Program-made: the position numbers and the translations under genes | Part shown: one piece after another, positions 31,854-42,746 of the stretch | How positions within the stretch are numbered: position 1 is the first letter of the stretch | Layout: every line of letters starts with the position of its first letter | DNA from: DAOTWP01 sp034435675 | GTDB lineage: Bacteria > Chloroflexota > Anaerolineae > Aggregatilineales > Phototrophicaceae | Assembly (NCBI GenBank): GCA_034435675.1 | Contig: DAOTWP010000268.1 | Coordinates: 1 to 48,474 of the forward strand | Length of the DNA: 48,474 nt | Reading direction: 5' to 3' | The notes under the pieces: model-generated | Databases searched by the model: none | What the model was told of the DNA's origin: nothing | Seen by the model: only the letters and a program-made list of their open reading frames with translations

Positions 31854-32105
31854 ACAGACTCCAGCGCACAACATCCCCACGCTCTGCGGGTGATCGACGG
31901 CGCTGCGCTCCTTTCAAATCTAAGTGCAGGCAGAAATCGTTAGGACACAATCGCGCAACCAGGACGCTGCGATCATGAGCATACACACAAAGGACTACTG
32001 CTGCAACCCGGCGGGCGCAGATGGGTTCACAAGGGGGTATTGGGGTGTAAATGTGCTGTCCTGCCAGTACGGCTGGGACAGGGGGTGAACGTCTAACGTT
32101 GCGAC
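31854..32105. other. Intergenic region with no recognised gene
   Basis: 252 bases between the start of the dehydratase-like gene and the end of the small gene at 32106. I see no supported coding frame, strong hairpin or consensus promoter, although a minus-strand promoter for the dehydratase-like gene should be here. Confidence 0.5.
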
Positions 32106-32261
32106 TTAACGCGATTCATCCCCGGTGGACATGATACTGTAGCGGTCTGCAACAACCACGCGCATCGTCTGGGTGGTGCGCTTGTGGGTTTCTTCCTGCT
32201 TACGGACACGGGACTTCTCTGCTTCTTCCTTACGCTGGTTACGCCGCTTTCCGAAAAACAT
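32106..32261 (-). CDS. Small basic protein (51 residues) of unknown function
   Basis: A short gene with an excellent ribosome binding site: GGAGG, five bases, ATG. The product starts MFFGKRRNQRKEEAEKSRVR, continues with a Lys/Arg/Glu-rich, probably helical stretch and ends in VVVADRYSIMSTGDESR. It is cytosolic and very charged; no family recognised. Upstream lies an AT-rich region with candidate promoter boxes (TTGCAT, 17 bases, TATGTT) and the inverted repeat 32349-32386. It sits between the molybdenum hydroxylase and dehydratase-like genes, all on the minus strand. Reality rests on the start signal and sequence quality. Confidence 0.65.
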   Translation of the reverse strand: MFFGKRRNQRKEEAEKSRVRKQEETHKRTTQTMRVVVADRYSIMSTGDESR

Positions 32262-32348
32262 ATTAACCTCCATACTGCCGTCTATACCCTACGGGCGCGG
32301 ATAAAACAAAACTTCTGACAAAAGAACTTATTATAAATTTAACATATC

Positions 32349-32386
32349 ACGGAACGGACAAGCATGCAATCGCTCACCCGTTCCGT
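32349..32386. repeat. 9-bp inverted repeat between the hydroxylase gene and the small gene
   Basis: ACGGAACGG (32349-32357) mirrors CCGTTCCGT (32378-32386) across 20 bases. It follows the end of the molybdenum hydroxylase gene (minus strand) by about 29 bases and has no T-run; it overlaps the candidate promoter of the small gene, so it may be either a terminator stem or an operator. Confidence 0.55.
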
Positions 32387-32414
32387 ATCCATTGAGGTTT
32401 GACCGGAATTTACG

Positions 32415-35243
<2,829 letters not shown>

Positions 35244-35254
35244 CTCAGCAGCCC

Positions 35255-36166
35255 CTATTTTCCTACACCTTCTGGCGTGACAATTCCCGTCTGGACACGC
35301 TCGGCAGCTTTCAGCAGCGTGCGCCGCAGCAGCACGGCGACCATCTCCTGACGATACTCGGCGGTAGCGCGGTATTTGCTGGTGCGCAGCCGCAGCGAGT
35401 CATACGCTGCCTGCACTGCCTGGGCGACTGCCGCTGCGCCCACCGGCTGCTTCTTCAGCACCTGCTCCACTTCCAGCGCCCGCGCCGGAGTCGGTCCGGC
35501 TGGGGCAATGCAGACCCGCACGTCTGCATAATGGCTGTGGCTTTCGTCCAGCCGCAGCCACACCGCACAGCCTAGAATGGGCAGTGCCACCCCCTGCGGG
35601 CGCATGATCCGGCTGAAGGCACTTGCCTCCTGCGCGCCATGCAGCGGCACGCGAAACCGAAGCAGCAAATCACGCGAGGAATCCAGCAGCGACTGCCCCG
35701 GACCCAGATACAGCTCACGCATCGGCAGCCAGCGCCGTTCGCCGTCCTTGACTACTTCGGCTTCGGCATCCAGCGCCACCAGCGACACCGTGCCATCGCC
35801 GGCGGGGAGTGCATGCGCCACATTGCCGCCCAGGGTGGCAACATTGCGCACCTGCGGTCCACCGACCACCCCACAGCTTTCGACCAGGCAGGTCGCCCGC
35901 GCCGCCAGCAGCGGGGAACGCACAATCTGGTTGTGTGTCACACCTGCGCCAATCAGCACGGTGTCGCCCTGCTCCATAATCGTATTCAAATCGGGAATAT
36001 GGGTAATATCAACCAGCGCGGGAAATGGCTCTCCGCCTGCCGCGTGCAGATCTACCAGCAGGTCTGTGCCGCCTGCGATTACGCGCGCCTGACCGGCGTA
36101 GTCGCGCAGCAGCAGCAGCGCTTCTTCAAGTGTTTTGGGGGTATGGTACTTTTCCCAGAGTTTCAT
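35255..36166 (-). CDS. Xanthine dehydrogenase family protein, FAD-binding subunit
   Basis: The FAD subunit passes electrons from the 2Fe-2S clusters to NAD or another acceptor. Seen: the FAD-binding PP-loop VIAGGTDLLVDLHA and the second flavin motif TLGGNVAHALPAGDG preceded by VGGPQVRNVA, both standard for the CO-dehydrogenase/xanthine-dehydrogenase medium subunit. The CODH-type C-terminal domain follows. The ATG at 36166 has GGAGG seven bases upstream, giving 303 residues; an in-frame start seven codons earlier is less likely. It lies just before the fused 2Fe-2S/Mo gene (11-base gap) and after the ABC importer genes. Confidence 0.92.
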   Translation of the reverse strand: MKLWEKYHTPKTLEEALLLLRDYAGQARVIAGGTDLLVDLHAAGGEPFPALVDITHIPDLNTIMEQGDTVLIGAGVTHNQIVRSPLLAARATCLVESCGVVGGPQVRNVATLGGNVAHALPAGDGTVSLVALDAEAEVVKDGERRWLPMRELYLGPGQSLLDSSRDLLLRFRVPLHGAQEASAFSRIMRPQGVALPILGCAVWLRLDESHSHYADVRVCIAPAGPTPARALEVEQVLKKQPVGAAAVAQAVQAAYDSLRLRTSKYRATAEYRQEMVAVLLRRTLLKAAERVQTGIVTPEGVGK

Positions 36167-36283
36167 GCTATGTCCTCCGCATCTCACGTGGAATAACCGG
36201 GAGACGGCGAGGCACTTTTCGGTGGACGGCAGGGGCTGCCCCTGCGCCCAACGCCGCCACAGGCGTGTGGCGACCTCACAGCG

Positions 36284-37864
36284 TCAGCCTGTGGGCGGCT
36301 GCATGGCGACTTCCGGTGAACCTGCTGCAGGTACGCCTGCCATCATCAGCCCTAACTGCTCGGTTGAAACGGCTTCATTGCGCACAATGCCCACAATTGC
36401 GCCTTCATAGATTACAAGTATTCTATCCGATAATGCGCGAATTTCGTCCAGGTCTTCCGAAATCAGCAAAATTGCTGTGCCTCTGGCACGTTCTTCCAGC
36501 AGCCGCTGGTGAATATACTCTGTCGCGCCAATATCAACCCCACGTGTAGGCTGCGCGGCAACCAGCACACGCGGACCACGCGAAAGCTCACGCGCCAGCA
36601 CCAGCTTTTGAATATTGCCCCCGGACAGGCTCTTGATCGGGGTTTCGGTGCTTGGAGTTTTGATTTCGTAGCTGCGAATTGCGGCTACCGTCGAGGCGCG
36701 AATGCGGCGGAAATTCATAAACACACCGGCACGCACAAATGGCTGATGTCCGTGATCATGCAGCACCAGATTCTCGGCAACAGTGAATTCCCGGATCACG
36801 CCGTCTTCCATGCGCTCTTCGGGAATATATGCCAGCCCCAGGCGATTTATCCGGCGCGGCGTTGCATGGGTAATCTCCTGCCCTGCCAGTATGACCGTAC
36901 CTTCGGTCACCGGACGCAGCCCGGCGATGACCTGCGCCAATTCCTGCTGTCCGTTGCCAGAAACGCCCGCCACCCCTAAAATCTCGCCCGACTGCACGCT
37001 GAACGAAACATGTTTTAAGCCCAACGTGCCGCGATTGCTGCGCGCGCTCACTGCTTGAAGGCTGAGGCGCGGTTCGCCTGCCGTCTGGCTGGTCCGGTTG
37101 TAAGACAGCAGCACCGGACGCCCGACCATTAACTCCGCCAGTCTGGGTTTGGTCGCTTCTGCGGTGGGAATGCTGGCAACCTGCCTGCCATCGCGCAGCA
37201 CGGTAATCCGCTGGCTGATGGCAAGCACTTCGTGCAGTTTGTGCGAAATAAAGACCAGCGCGTGCCCGTCGTTTGCCAGTTGGCGCAGAATACCAAACAA
37301 ACCGTCTACTTCCTGTGGGGTCAGCACGGCGGTAGGTTCATCCAGAATCAACAGCGCTGCCCCTTTGTACAGGGCGCGCAAAATCTCGACACGCTGCTGT
37401 TCACCGACAGCAAGCTGCCAGATGGGCACATCGGGGTCAACTTTCAGGTTGTACTGTTCGGACAGTACGCGCACCCGTGCGGCGACGGTGCGCAGGTCGA
37501 GCAGCACCCCGCGCGCAGACTTCATGCCCAGCGCGATATTCTCTGCCACCGTCAGCGACGGCACAAGCATAAAATGCTGGTGAATCATGCCGATGCCCAT
37601 GCCAATGGCGCGCTGTGGCGAACGAATCTGCACAAACTGCTCATCAAGCAGAATTTCGCCTTCATCAGCCTGATACAAGCCGTAAAGGATTTTCATCAGG
37701 GTACTTTTGCCTGCGCCGTTTTCGCCCAGCAGGGCGTGAACTTCGCCGGAACGCACCTCAAAATCAACATGATCCACAGCCAGCACACCGGGAAAGCGCT
37801 TGACGATGCCGCGCATGTGCAGGTGCTGAATGCGTTTAAACCCTGTAGAAAGCAAAGCGTTCAT
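36284..37864 (-). CDS. ABC importer ATPase (two nucleotide-binding domains), nucleoside/purine type
   Basis: A tandem ATPase of the sugar/nucleoside importer class (NupO/YufO/RbsA-like). The first domain has Walker A LLGENGAGKSTLMKIL, signature-region LAVGEQQRVEIL and Walker B LLILDEPTAVL; the second has a degenerate Walker A (GVSGNGQQELAQVI), signature SGGNIQKLVLARE and AQPTRGVD. Unequal domains are normal here. 526 residues. With two permeases and a BMP binding protein upstream on the same strand it completes one importer; the adjoining hydroxylase genes suggest the transported compound is its substrate. Confidence 0.92.
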   Translation of the reverse strand: MNALLSTGFKRIQHLHMRGIVKRFPGVLAVDHVDFEVRSGEVHALLGENGAGKSTLMKILYGLYQADEGEILLDEQFVQIRSPQRAIGMGIGMIHQHFMLVPSLTVAENIALGMKSARGVLLDLRTVAARVRVLSEQYNLKVDPDVPIWQLAVGEQQRVEILRALYKGAALLILDEPTAVLTPQEVDGLFGILRQLANDGHALVFISHKLHEVLAISQRITVLRDGRQVASIPTAEATKPRLAELMVGRPVLLSYNRTSQTAGEPRLSLQAVSARSNRGTLGLKHVSFSVQSGEILGVAGVSGNGQQELAQVIAGLRPVTEGTVILAGQEITHATPRRINRLGLAYIPEERMEDGVIREFTVAENLVLHDHGHQPFVRAGVFMNFRRIRASTVAAIRSYEIKTPSTETPIKSLSGGNIQKLVLARELSRGPRVLVAAQPTRGVDIGATEYIHQRLLEERARGTAILLISEDLDEIRALSDRILVIYEGAIVGIVRNEAVSTEQLGLMMAGVPAAGSPEVAMQPPTG

Positions 37865-37923
37865 AATGTTTTTGCCAGCAGGGGCACACCCGCAGGCGCA
37901 CCCCCTTAATTACTCTGTCGAGA

Positions 37924-38949
37924 TTAGCCCGCGGCTTCGGTGGCTTCCGGTGTCGCTTCCAATTCCGGCAGCGGCACGATGTCCCCAGCGATGATGCCCG
38001 CGATGGTCTCGTCTACCAGCGCGATTTGTTCCTCACTGAGTTCATACTGCCCGTATTCCATCACCAGACCTTCGTTTTCCAGCGTGATGGTGTACGCCTC
38101 GCCACCCAGCACGCCTTCTCTGGCATTGGCAATGATGTCCATCAACACCACTTCCCAGTGATAAACCTGGAACAACACACCCGAACCGGCACTCAGTTCT
38201 GCCTGGCTCGCCTGGGTGCCAAACCACAGCAGCTCGTTGTCCAGCGCGACGGCAATCGGACCGACGACCATCTGCGCGGAGCCGGTCAGAATGTCCGCGC
38301 CGTTCGCCAGGTGCGTCTGAGCGGCTTCGGTTGCCAGCGGCACATCACCAAAAGAGCCAATGTAAACCACGTTCACGGTCACGTCAGGGTTAATTGCCAG
38401 CGCCCCGGCAACGAAGCCGTCCACATATAGCTTGGCGTCACCCACTTCGATTGGTCCAACAACCCCGATGACATCGCTTTCGGTCATCGTCGCTGCCAGA
38501 ACACCATTGACATAACCGCCCTCTTCCGATGCCGCCGTGTAGGCGTACACATTGGGTAGACCGAACGTATTCTCATCTGTTCCCCATGCAAACGAGACTT
38601 CGGGGAATTCCGTCGCCAGCTCCTCAACGACTGCACCGTACTGCGAACCGTGTGCAATAATCAGGTCGTATTCGCCGGACGCCGCCCATTCACGCAGCGC
38701 GACCGCCGCATCGTCCACGATAAAAGTGCCATCCTGGAAATCAAACTGGAAGGCATCTTCACCCATTTCCGCCTGCACTGCCAGCAGCGCGTCATACATG
38801 CTCTGGCTAAAGGCGAGGTCATTGGTCGCGCTGGGCGCAACAGCGGCGACGCGGAACACGTCATCCTGCGCGCGCACCAGCGGCACCAGACTGAGTACCA
38901 GCAGACTTGCCACCATCAGCAGCACAAACAAGGTCTTACGGTTACGCAT
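37924..38949 (-). CDS. BMP family ABC transporter substrate-binding protein
   Basis: BMP (basic membrane protein / PnrA-like) proteins capture nucleosides or purines outside the membrane. Residues 1-29 are a Sec signal peptide (FVLLMVASLLVLSLVPLV, cleavage after VRA); there is no lipobox Cys, unlike PnrA or Med lipoproteins. Family pattern: VAAVAPSATNDLAFSQSMYD, LIIAHGSQYGAVVEELA, ASEEGGYVNGVLAATM and GVVGPIEVGDAKLYVDGF. The mature C-terminus is rich in Glu/Ala/Thr. ATG 38949 follows GGGGGAA; in-frame upstream residues look non-coding. 341 residues. Confidence 0.9.
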   Translation of the reverse strand: MRNRKTLFVLLMVASLLVLSLVPLVRAQDDVFRVAAVAPSATNDLAFSQSMYDALLAVQAEMGEDAFQFDFQDGTFIVDDAAVALREWAASGEYDLIIAHGSQYGAVVEELATEFPEVSFAWGTDENTFGLPNVYAYTAASEEGGYVNGVLAATMTESDVIGVVGPIEVGDAKLYVDGFVAGALAINPDVTVNVVYIGSFGDVPLATEAAQTHLANGADILTGSAQMVVGPIAVALDNELLWFGTQASQAELSAGSGVLFQVYHWEVVLMDIIANAREGVLGGEAYTITLENEGLVMEYGQYELSEEQIALVDETIAGIIAGDIVPLPELEATPEATEAAG

Positions 38950-39077
38950 AGATAGTTCCCCCTGTAGAGCGAACACGAACAGTCTCTGTCCAGCCGCCCC
39001 GCGTGCAGCCAGTGCGCTGAACAGGTGCTTCAAGAAAAATCGGCGTATCACGGCGCGTGCAGTTGTCACGCCCATGT

Positions 39078-40004
39078 TTACTCCCCACGTTCAAAGGGTT
39101 TGGTCAGCGCGGTGGGCTGTTCCATACGCTTGGAAGCAAAAACCAGCGCAATAATGGTGATCACATAGGGCGCCATCACCGCAAACTCTGTTGGGATGTC
39201 GAAACCCAGCACACCTATCTGCAATTGCAGGGCATTCACGAAGCTAAACAACAGTGCGCCCGCCAATACGCCATAGGGACGCCAACCGCCAAAGTACACC
39301 AGCGCGACGGCGATGAACCCCAGCCCAGCGGTGATATTCTGCTGAAAAACGTTCAACTGCGCGATGGACAGTGCGGCGCCCGCCAGCCCTGCCATAATGC
39401 CGCCAAAGATGACCGTCGCATAACGCACCCGCGCCACGCTGACCCCCATGGCGTCCGCCGCCTGCGGGTTTTGCCCCACCGCGCGAATCTTCAGCCCCAG
39501 CGTGGTACGGTTAAGCACAAAGGCAGCAGCGGGCACACTGGCAAAAGCAATATAGACCAGCAGATTGTGATTGAAGAAAATCTGCCCGATGCCCAGAAAT
39601 TCGATATCCGATAGCAGCGGTATTGTCAGACCGGGAAAGCCGCTGACGGTGCGCGGCGTACCGATCCATTCCTGAAACAGCAGTTCACTCATGCCCAGCC
39701 CAAACAGGTACAAGCCAATGCCACTGATCCCCTGCTGCGCCTTGAGCGTGACGCTAATGAACGCCATTGCCAGTCCCATCAGCGCGCCAACCAGCATTGC
39801 CACCAGGACACCCAGCAGCAGACTGCCGCTGAGAAAGACGACATAAAAGGCGAAAAACGCACCCATCAGCATGATGCCGTCCACACCCAAATTCAACACG
39901 CCGCTGCGCTGCGCGAAGGTTTCACCAATCGCAGCGAAGATGTATGGTGTTGCCAGGCGAATGGCAGAGGCAAAAACACTGGCGGTGAGAATTTCTTCAA
40001 ACAT
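39078..40004 (-). CDS. ABC transporter permease, nucleoside/purine type (NupQ-like)
   Basis: A branched-chain-amino-acid/sugar-type permease with about eight to nine helices. The segments FAAIGETFAQRSGVLNLGVDG and LNRTTLGLKIRAVGQNPQAA match the YufQ/NupQ nucleoside-permease class, including the EAA-like loop. 308 residues. GGAG lies nine bases before the ATG, which is six bases after the stop of the other permease, so both are translated together. It pairs with 40011-41261 as the two membrane halves. Confidence 0.92.
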   Translation of the reverse strand: MFEEILTASVFASAIRLATPYIFAAIGETFAQRSGVLNLGVDGIMLMGAFFAFYVVFLSGSLLLGVLVAMLVGALMGLAMAFISVTLKAQQGISGIGLYLFGLGMSELLFQEWIGTPRTVSGFPGLTIPLLSDIEFLGIGQIFFNHNLLVYIAFASVPAAAFVLNRTTLGLKIRAVGQNPQAADAMGVSVARVRYATVIFGGIMAGLAGAALSIAQLNVFQQNITAGLGFIAVALVYFGGWRPYGVLAGALLFSFVNALQLQIGVLGFDIPTEFAVMAPYVITIIALVFASKRMEQPTALTKPFERGE

Positions 40005-40010
40005 GGCGGG

Positions 40011-41261
40011 TTACTCCGCAACAGGGTTAGCGGCAGGCGCTTCGGGCACAGGGACGGGCGGCGCTTCTGCTCGTCGCGCGGGTTCGACCAGTTCCAGGGT
40101 CCCGCTGGCACGCCGGGCTGTCCGCCGCCGCCAGTAGTATTCCGCGCTGACGACGAACATCACGATCAACCCATTCACCGCGATAATCAGCGAGGCAGAA
40201 ACGCCCAGATCGCGCTGCATCTTTTGCGCGCCGACCAGCAGCCCGCCGAAAAAGATGGACGCCGGGATTGCCCCCAGCGGGTTGAGCGCGCCAAACAATG
40301 CCGCCACGATACCGTTGAAACCGGCATTCGCCGTGAAACCCGTTGCTGAGCCATCAGTTTGCAGGCGATATTGCAGCCCCAGCACCTGCACGGTACCTGC
40401 CAGCCCAGCCATACCGCCGGAGAGCAGCATCGCCAGCACCATCTGCCGGCGCACATTCATGCCAGCATAGCGTGAGGCGCGCTGGTTTTGCCCCACCGCG
40501 CGAATGCGAAAGCCAATCGGGGTACGCCAAAGAAAGATGTACACCGCGACTGCCATCACCGCGGCGATAACCAGACCCATATGCAGCCGTGTGCGGTCAA
40601 AGATTGCCGGGTCCGGAATATCAAAGAGGTTGGCGATAAATTCGGGAATCGAGAAGAACACCCGCCCAAGCTCGGTTTCTCCCAGGATGCGTGCCGTCTT
40701 GGGAATGCGGTTCACACCGGCTTCCGCCGGGTCGAGCAGAACGCCGTTGAGCAGATAGTTCATCATCTGGACGGCAATCTGGTTAAGCATGATGGTGCTG
40801 AGGATTTCGTTAACCCCAAAATATGCCTTGAGGAAGCCCGCCAGCCCACCGTACAGCGCCCCGGCGACAAACCCTGCCAGCAGTGCCAGCGGCGCCGCCA
40901 GCCCGCCCAGCGCGGGTCCCAGTGCCAGCGCCATCGTCACGCCTGCCAGCGCACCAACAATCATCTGCCCTTCTCCACCGATATTGGTCATGCCACCCCG
41001 GAAGGCGATACAGATGCCAATCGCCACGAACAGAATCGGGATTGCCTTGACCAACGTCTCGGCGGTGGCGTTCTCGCTGCCAAATGCGCCCACCAGCATT
41101 GAGGAGAACGCTTCAAACGGGGGAGCGTCCAGCGCCAGCAGCAACAGCGATGCAACCAGCAGTGCCGCCAGCAGTGCCAGCAGCAGTGGCAGCGCGTCGA
41201 AAAGGCGCCCGAGGACAGGAATACGCCTGCTGGGATGTGTCCAGGTTGCCGTAGAATCCAC
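40011..41261 (-). CDS. ABC transporter permease, nucleoside/purine type (NupP-like)
   Basis: First gene of the importer/hydroxylase block. It has about ten helices and the typical FRGGMTNIGGEGQMIVGALA and WRTPIGFRIRAVGQNQRASR segments. At 416 residues it is longer than the partner because of a Pro/Ala/Arg-rich C-terminal tail (AEAPPVPVPEAPAANPVAE). The start is GTG 41261 with AGGGGG six bases upstream. The upstream region carries a palindrome at 41380-41393 that may be the operator for the whole block. Confidence 0.92.
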   Translation of the reverse strand: MDSTATWTHPSRRIPVLGRLFDALPLLLALLAALLVASLLLLALDAPPFEAFSSMLVGAFGSENATAETLVKAIPILFVAIGICIAFRGGMTNIGGEGQMIVGALAGVTMALALGPALGGLAAPLALLAGFVAGALYGGLAGFLKAYFGVNEILSTIMLNQIAVQMMNYLLNGVLLDPAEAGVNRIPKTARILGETELGRVFFSIPEFIANLFDIPDPAIFDRTRLHMGLVIAAVMAVAVYIFLWRTPIGFRIRAVGQNQRASRYAGMNVRRQMVLAMLLSGGMAGLAGTVQVLGLQYRLQTDGSATGFTANAGFNGIVAALFGALNPLGAIPASIFFGGLLVGAQKMQRDLGVSASLIIAVNGLIVMFVVSAEYYWRRRTARRASGTLELVEPARRAEAPPVPVPEAPAANPVAE

Positions 41262-41379
41262 TCACTACCCCCTAAGTGTTCTTCAGATCGTTGAGTGTAC
41301 CGCAGATTAGCAGCTACGCTGTGAACAACTGACACCAAAACGTAATGACATTTTGCAGCGAATTTAACATATTTTTCGC

Positions 41380-41393
41380 ATTTGCGCGCAAAT
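41380..41393. promoter_or_regulatory. 14-bp palindrome upstream of the importer/hydroxylase operon
   Basis: ATTTGCGCGCAAAT is a perfect palindrome with a central CG step, the symmetry seen in LacI/PurR-family operators. GCGAAT (41358-41363) and ATTCGC (41396-41401) form an outer inverted repeat around it. It lies 119-132 bases before the GTG start of the first permease. Confidence 0.5.
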
Positions 41394-41676
41394 TCATTCG
41401 CGGATCAGCGGAATGCCCAATACGCATCTACAGGCGTTCATTCATGCTGCGCAAAATCATCCCCCATGTACCGAAGTGCCCGGAATGATCGCACAAAGAA
41501 TCTATCGGGGTTAAGAAAGGTCATCACGGCGCTGCATGGACATACTGCAAACGCCGTCTGCCAGGCACATCCGTCGCTCGGACACCTCGCCGGGCATCCC
41601 TAAAAGTCTATTTAGACCCATTCTGACACAATTATTGATTGTGGTGTGACCGCCCTGCCCGCGTGCGGGACACCCC

Positions 41677-41704
41677 TTGTTCTGCGTCATGCTTCTGCTA
41701 TAAT
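41677..41704 (+). promoter_or_regulatory. Promoter of tRNA-Gln(TTG)
   Basis: TTGTTC (41677-41682), 16 bases, TATAAT (41699-41704). The transcript would start near 41711, six bases before the mature tRNA. Confidence 0.8.
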
Positions 41705-41716
41705 GACATAAATCGT

Positions 41717-41787
41717 TGGGGGATAGTTCAACGGCAGAACGATGGCCTTTGGAGCCACTAATCCTGGTTCGAATCCAGGTCCCCCAG
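41717..41787 (+). tRNA. tRNA-Gln (anticodon TTG)
   Basis: Acceptor TGGGGGA/TCCCCCA, D arm GTTC-AACGGCA-GAAC, anticodon loop CTTTGGA with anticodon TTG (41749-41751), T arm CCTGG-TTCGAAT-CCAGG and discriminator G41787. The first anticodon-stem pair is A-C (ATGGC/GCCAC), a mismatch; the other four pair. CCA is not encoded. It reads CAA (and CAG by wobble) and shares the D arm and acceptor with the tRNA-Gln at 5030-5100. Confidence 0.97.
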
Positions 41788-41797
41788 TCATAAGCAC

Positions 41798-41826
41798 AAA
41801 ATCGGCAGAATGAATGTCGATTTTTT
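41798..41826 (+). terminator. Intrinsic terminator of tRNA-Gln(TTG)
   Basis: AAAATCGGCA (41798-41807) pairs with TGTCGATTTT (41815-41824), allowing one G-T pair, with a seven-base loop; the T-run extends to 41826. Confidence 0.75.
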
Positions 41827-41916
41827 GATTCTTGAACCTAACCGATGTTCCCTTCGGCTTCTCCCCGCACAAGCTCAAAATGTGATTCGGTTGCCTGGCA
41901 ATTTTGCTTGTTGAAC

Positions 41917-42069
41917 TCAGCAGGTCTCGGCACTTGTCTCAATGAAGCGGACAACACGCAGGGAATCGGGCGCGAGTACCCGCTTAATGGTGATCTGCTG
42001 CCCTTCAAGCCGGGCGCTCAGCGCGGGGGCATGCCTGACATGGTAGCGCTTTACCAGCGTGTCGGACAT
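41917..42069 (-). CDS. Small protein (50 residues) of unknown function downstream of padR
   Basis: A short minus-strand gene beginning 27 bases after the padR stop. GGGAGAG lies a few bases before the ATG. The product begins MSDTLVKRYHVRHAPALSAR and ends RVVRFIETSAETC. The pattern ITIKRVLAPDSLRVVRFIET resembles the first strand and helix of GNAT acetyltransferases, so it could be a truncated remnant of one, or an independent small protein; I cannot decide. No continuation of a GNAT frame is found downstream. Confidence 0.5.
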   Translation of the reverse strand: MSDTLVKRYHVRHAPALSARLEGQQITIKRVLAPDSLRVVRFIETSAETC

Positions 42070-42096
42070 GGTTCTCTCCCATGACTTTCGCGACGA

Positions 42097-42651
42097 CTAA
42101 CGATCAGGGTCTTCAGGTAAGCCGCGAACAACCGTAAGCGCATCGGTGAGCCACTCGATATACATCCGTTCCATACGCAAACCAAGATCGAGCGTCAACC
42201 CGGTCAGCGCCTGCCGCCGTCGCTGTCCCGGATCCTCCAGCGGCGGGATGGCGATTTGTTCCAGCGCGCCTAAACGGGCTTGGTGTCCAGCACGCTGATC
42301 TTCCAACAGCGCGATAATCTCTTCGTTGCGTAACTGTGCCGCAAAAAACAGCTGAATAAGAAAAGGTTCGCGGTGCGCTGCTACCGGCAGCGGCTGCCTG
42401 AGCCATGCGGCGAGTTCCCCGCGTCCTGCGCCGGTGATGTGATAAACCTTGCGCGGCGGGCGATCTGTCTGCACTTCCACTTCACATTTCACCCAGCCCA
42501 GTCCATCCATTTTGTCGAGTTCGCGGTAAATCTGCTGCTGCACGGCGCTCCAAAAGTATGCAACCGTGCGATCAAACGCCTGTGTTTTCAGGTCGTAGCC
42601 CGTCATGGGCATAACCTGCAAGAAACCGAGTATGGCATGTGGGAGTGACAT
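42097..42651 (-). CDS. PadR family transcriptional regulator
   Basis: PadR repressors have an N-terminal winged helix and a C-terminal helical dimerisation part. Seen: LPHAILGFLQVMPMTGYDLK, FWSAVQQQIYRELDKMDGLG, and the wing VQTDRPPRKVYHITGAGRGE. The C-terminal half with LRMERMYIEWLTDALTVVRG fits the Vir_act_alpha_C subgroup (184 residues total). ATG 42651 has GAGGTG a few bases upstream; in-frame residues further upstream run through the promoter. It is divergent from a CPBP protease gene, with a palindrome between them that overlaps a TATAAT on the padR strand, so it probably represses itself and the protease. Confidence 0.92.
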   Translation of the reverse strand: MSLPHAILGFLQVMPMTGYDLKTQAFDRTVAYFWSAVQQQIYRELDKMDGLGWVKCEVEVQTDRPPRKVYHITGAGRGELAAWLRQPLPVAAHREPFLIQLFFAAQLRNEEIIALLEDQRAGHQARLGALEQIAIPPLEDPGQRRRQALTGLTLDLGLRMERMYIEWLTDALTVVRGLPEDPDR

Positions 42652-42708
42652 TTTACACCTCGGATCACTGAGGAATAACACGTCAGAAGTATAGCACATC
42701 TGGATTAT

Positions 42709-42726
42709 TATACACTCAAGTGTATA
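42709..42726. promoter_or_regulatory. Probable PadR operator in the divergent padR/CPBP promoter region
   Basis: TATACACT (42709-42716) and AGTGTATA (42719-42726) form a perfect 8-bp inverted repeat around CA. It overlaps a minus-strand TATAAT at 42712-42707. A half-site-like AGTGCATATA follows at 42735. Binding by PadR is inferred from position. Confidence 0.7.
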
Positions 42727-42746
42727 TAAATCAGAGTGCATATACC

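Larger units (their letters stand above)
41262..41716. other. Intergenic region between the importer block and tRNA-Gln(TTG)
   Basis: 455 bases with no supported gene. It holds the start region of the minus-strand importer/hydroxylase operon, an AT-rich patch near 41340-41400 with a 14-bp palindrome, and the plus-strand tRNA promoter at 41677-41704. The part from 41420 to 41640 shows nothing I can name. Confidence 0.55.

Noticed and set aside
30939..31943. 334-codon plus-strand frame antisense to the dehydratase-like gene
   Set aside because: Composition is typical of an antisense shadow and the opposite strand has full family conservation.
41845..42084. 79-codon plus-strand frame after tRNA-Gln(TTG)
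   Set aside because: No ribosome binding site. The minus-strand frame 41917-42069 in the same place has a better start signal and sequence.
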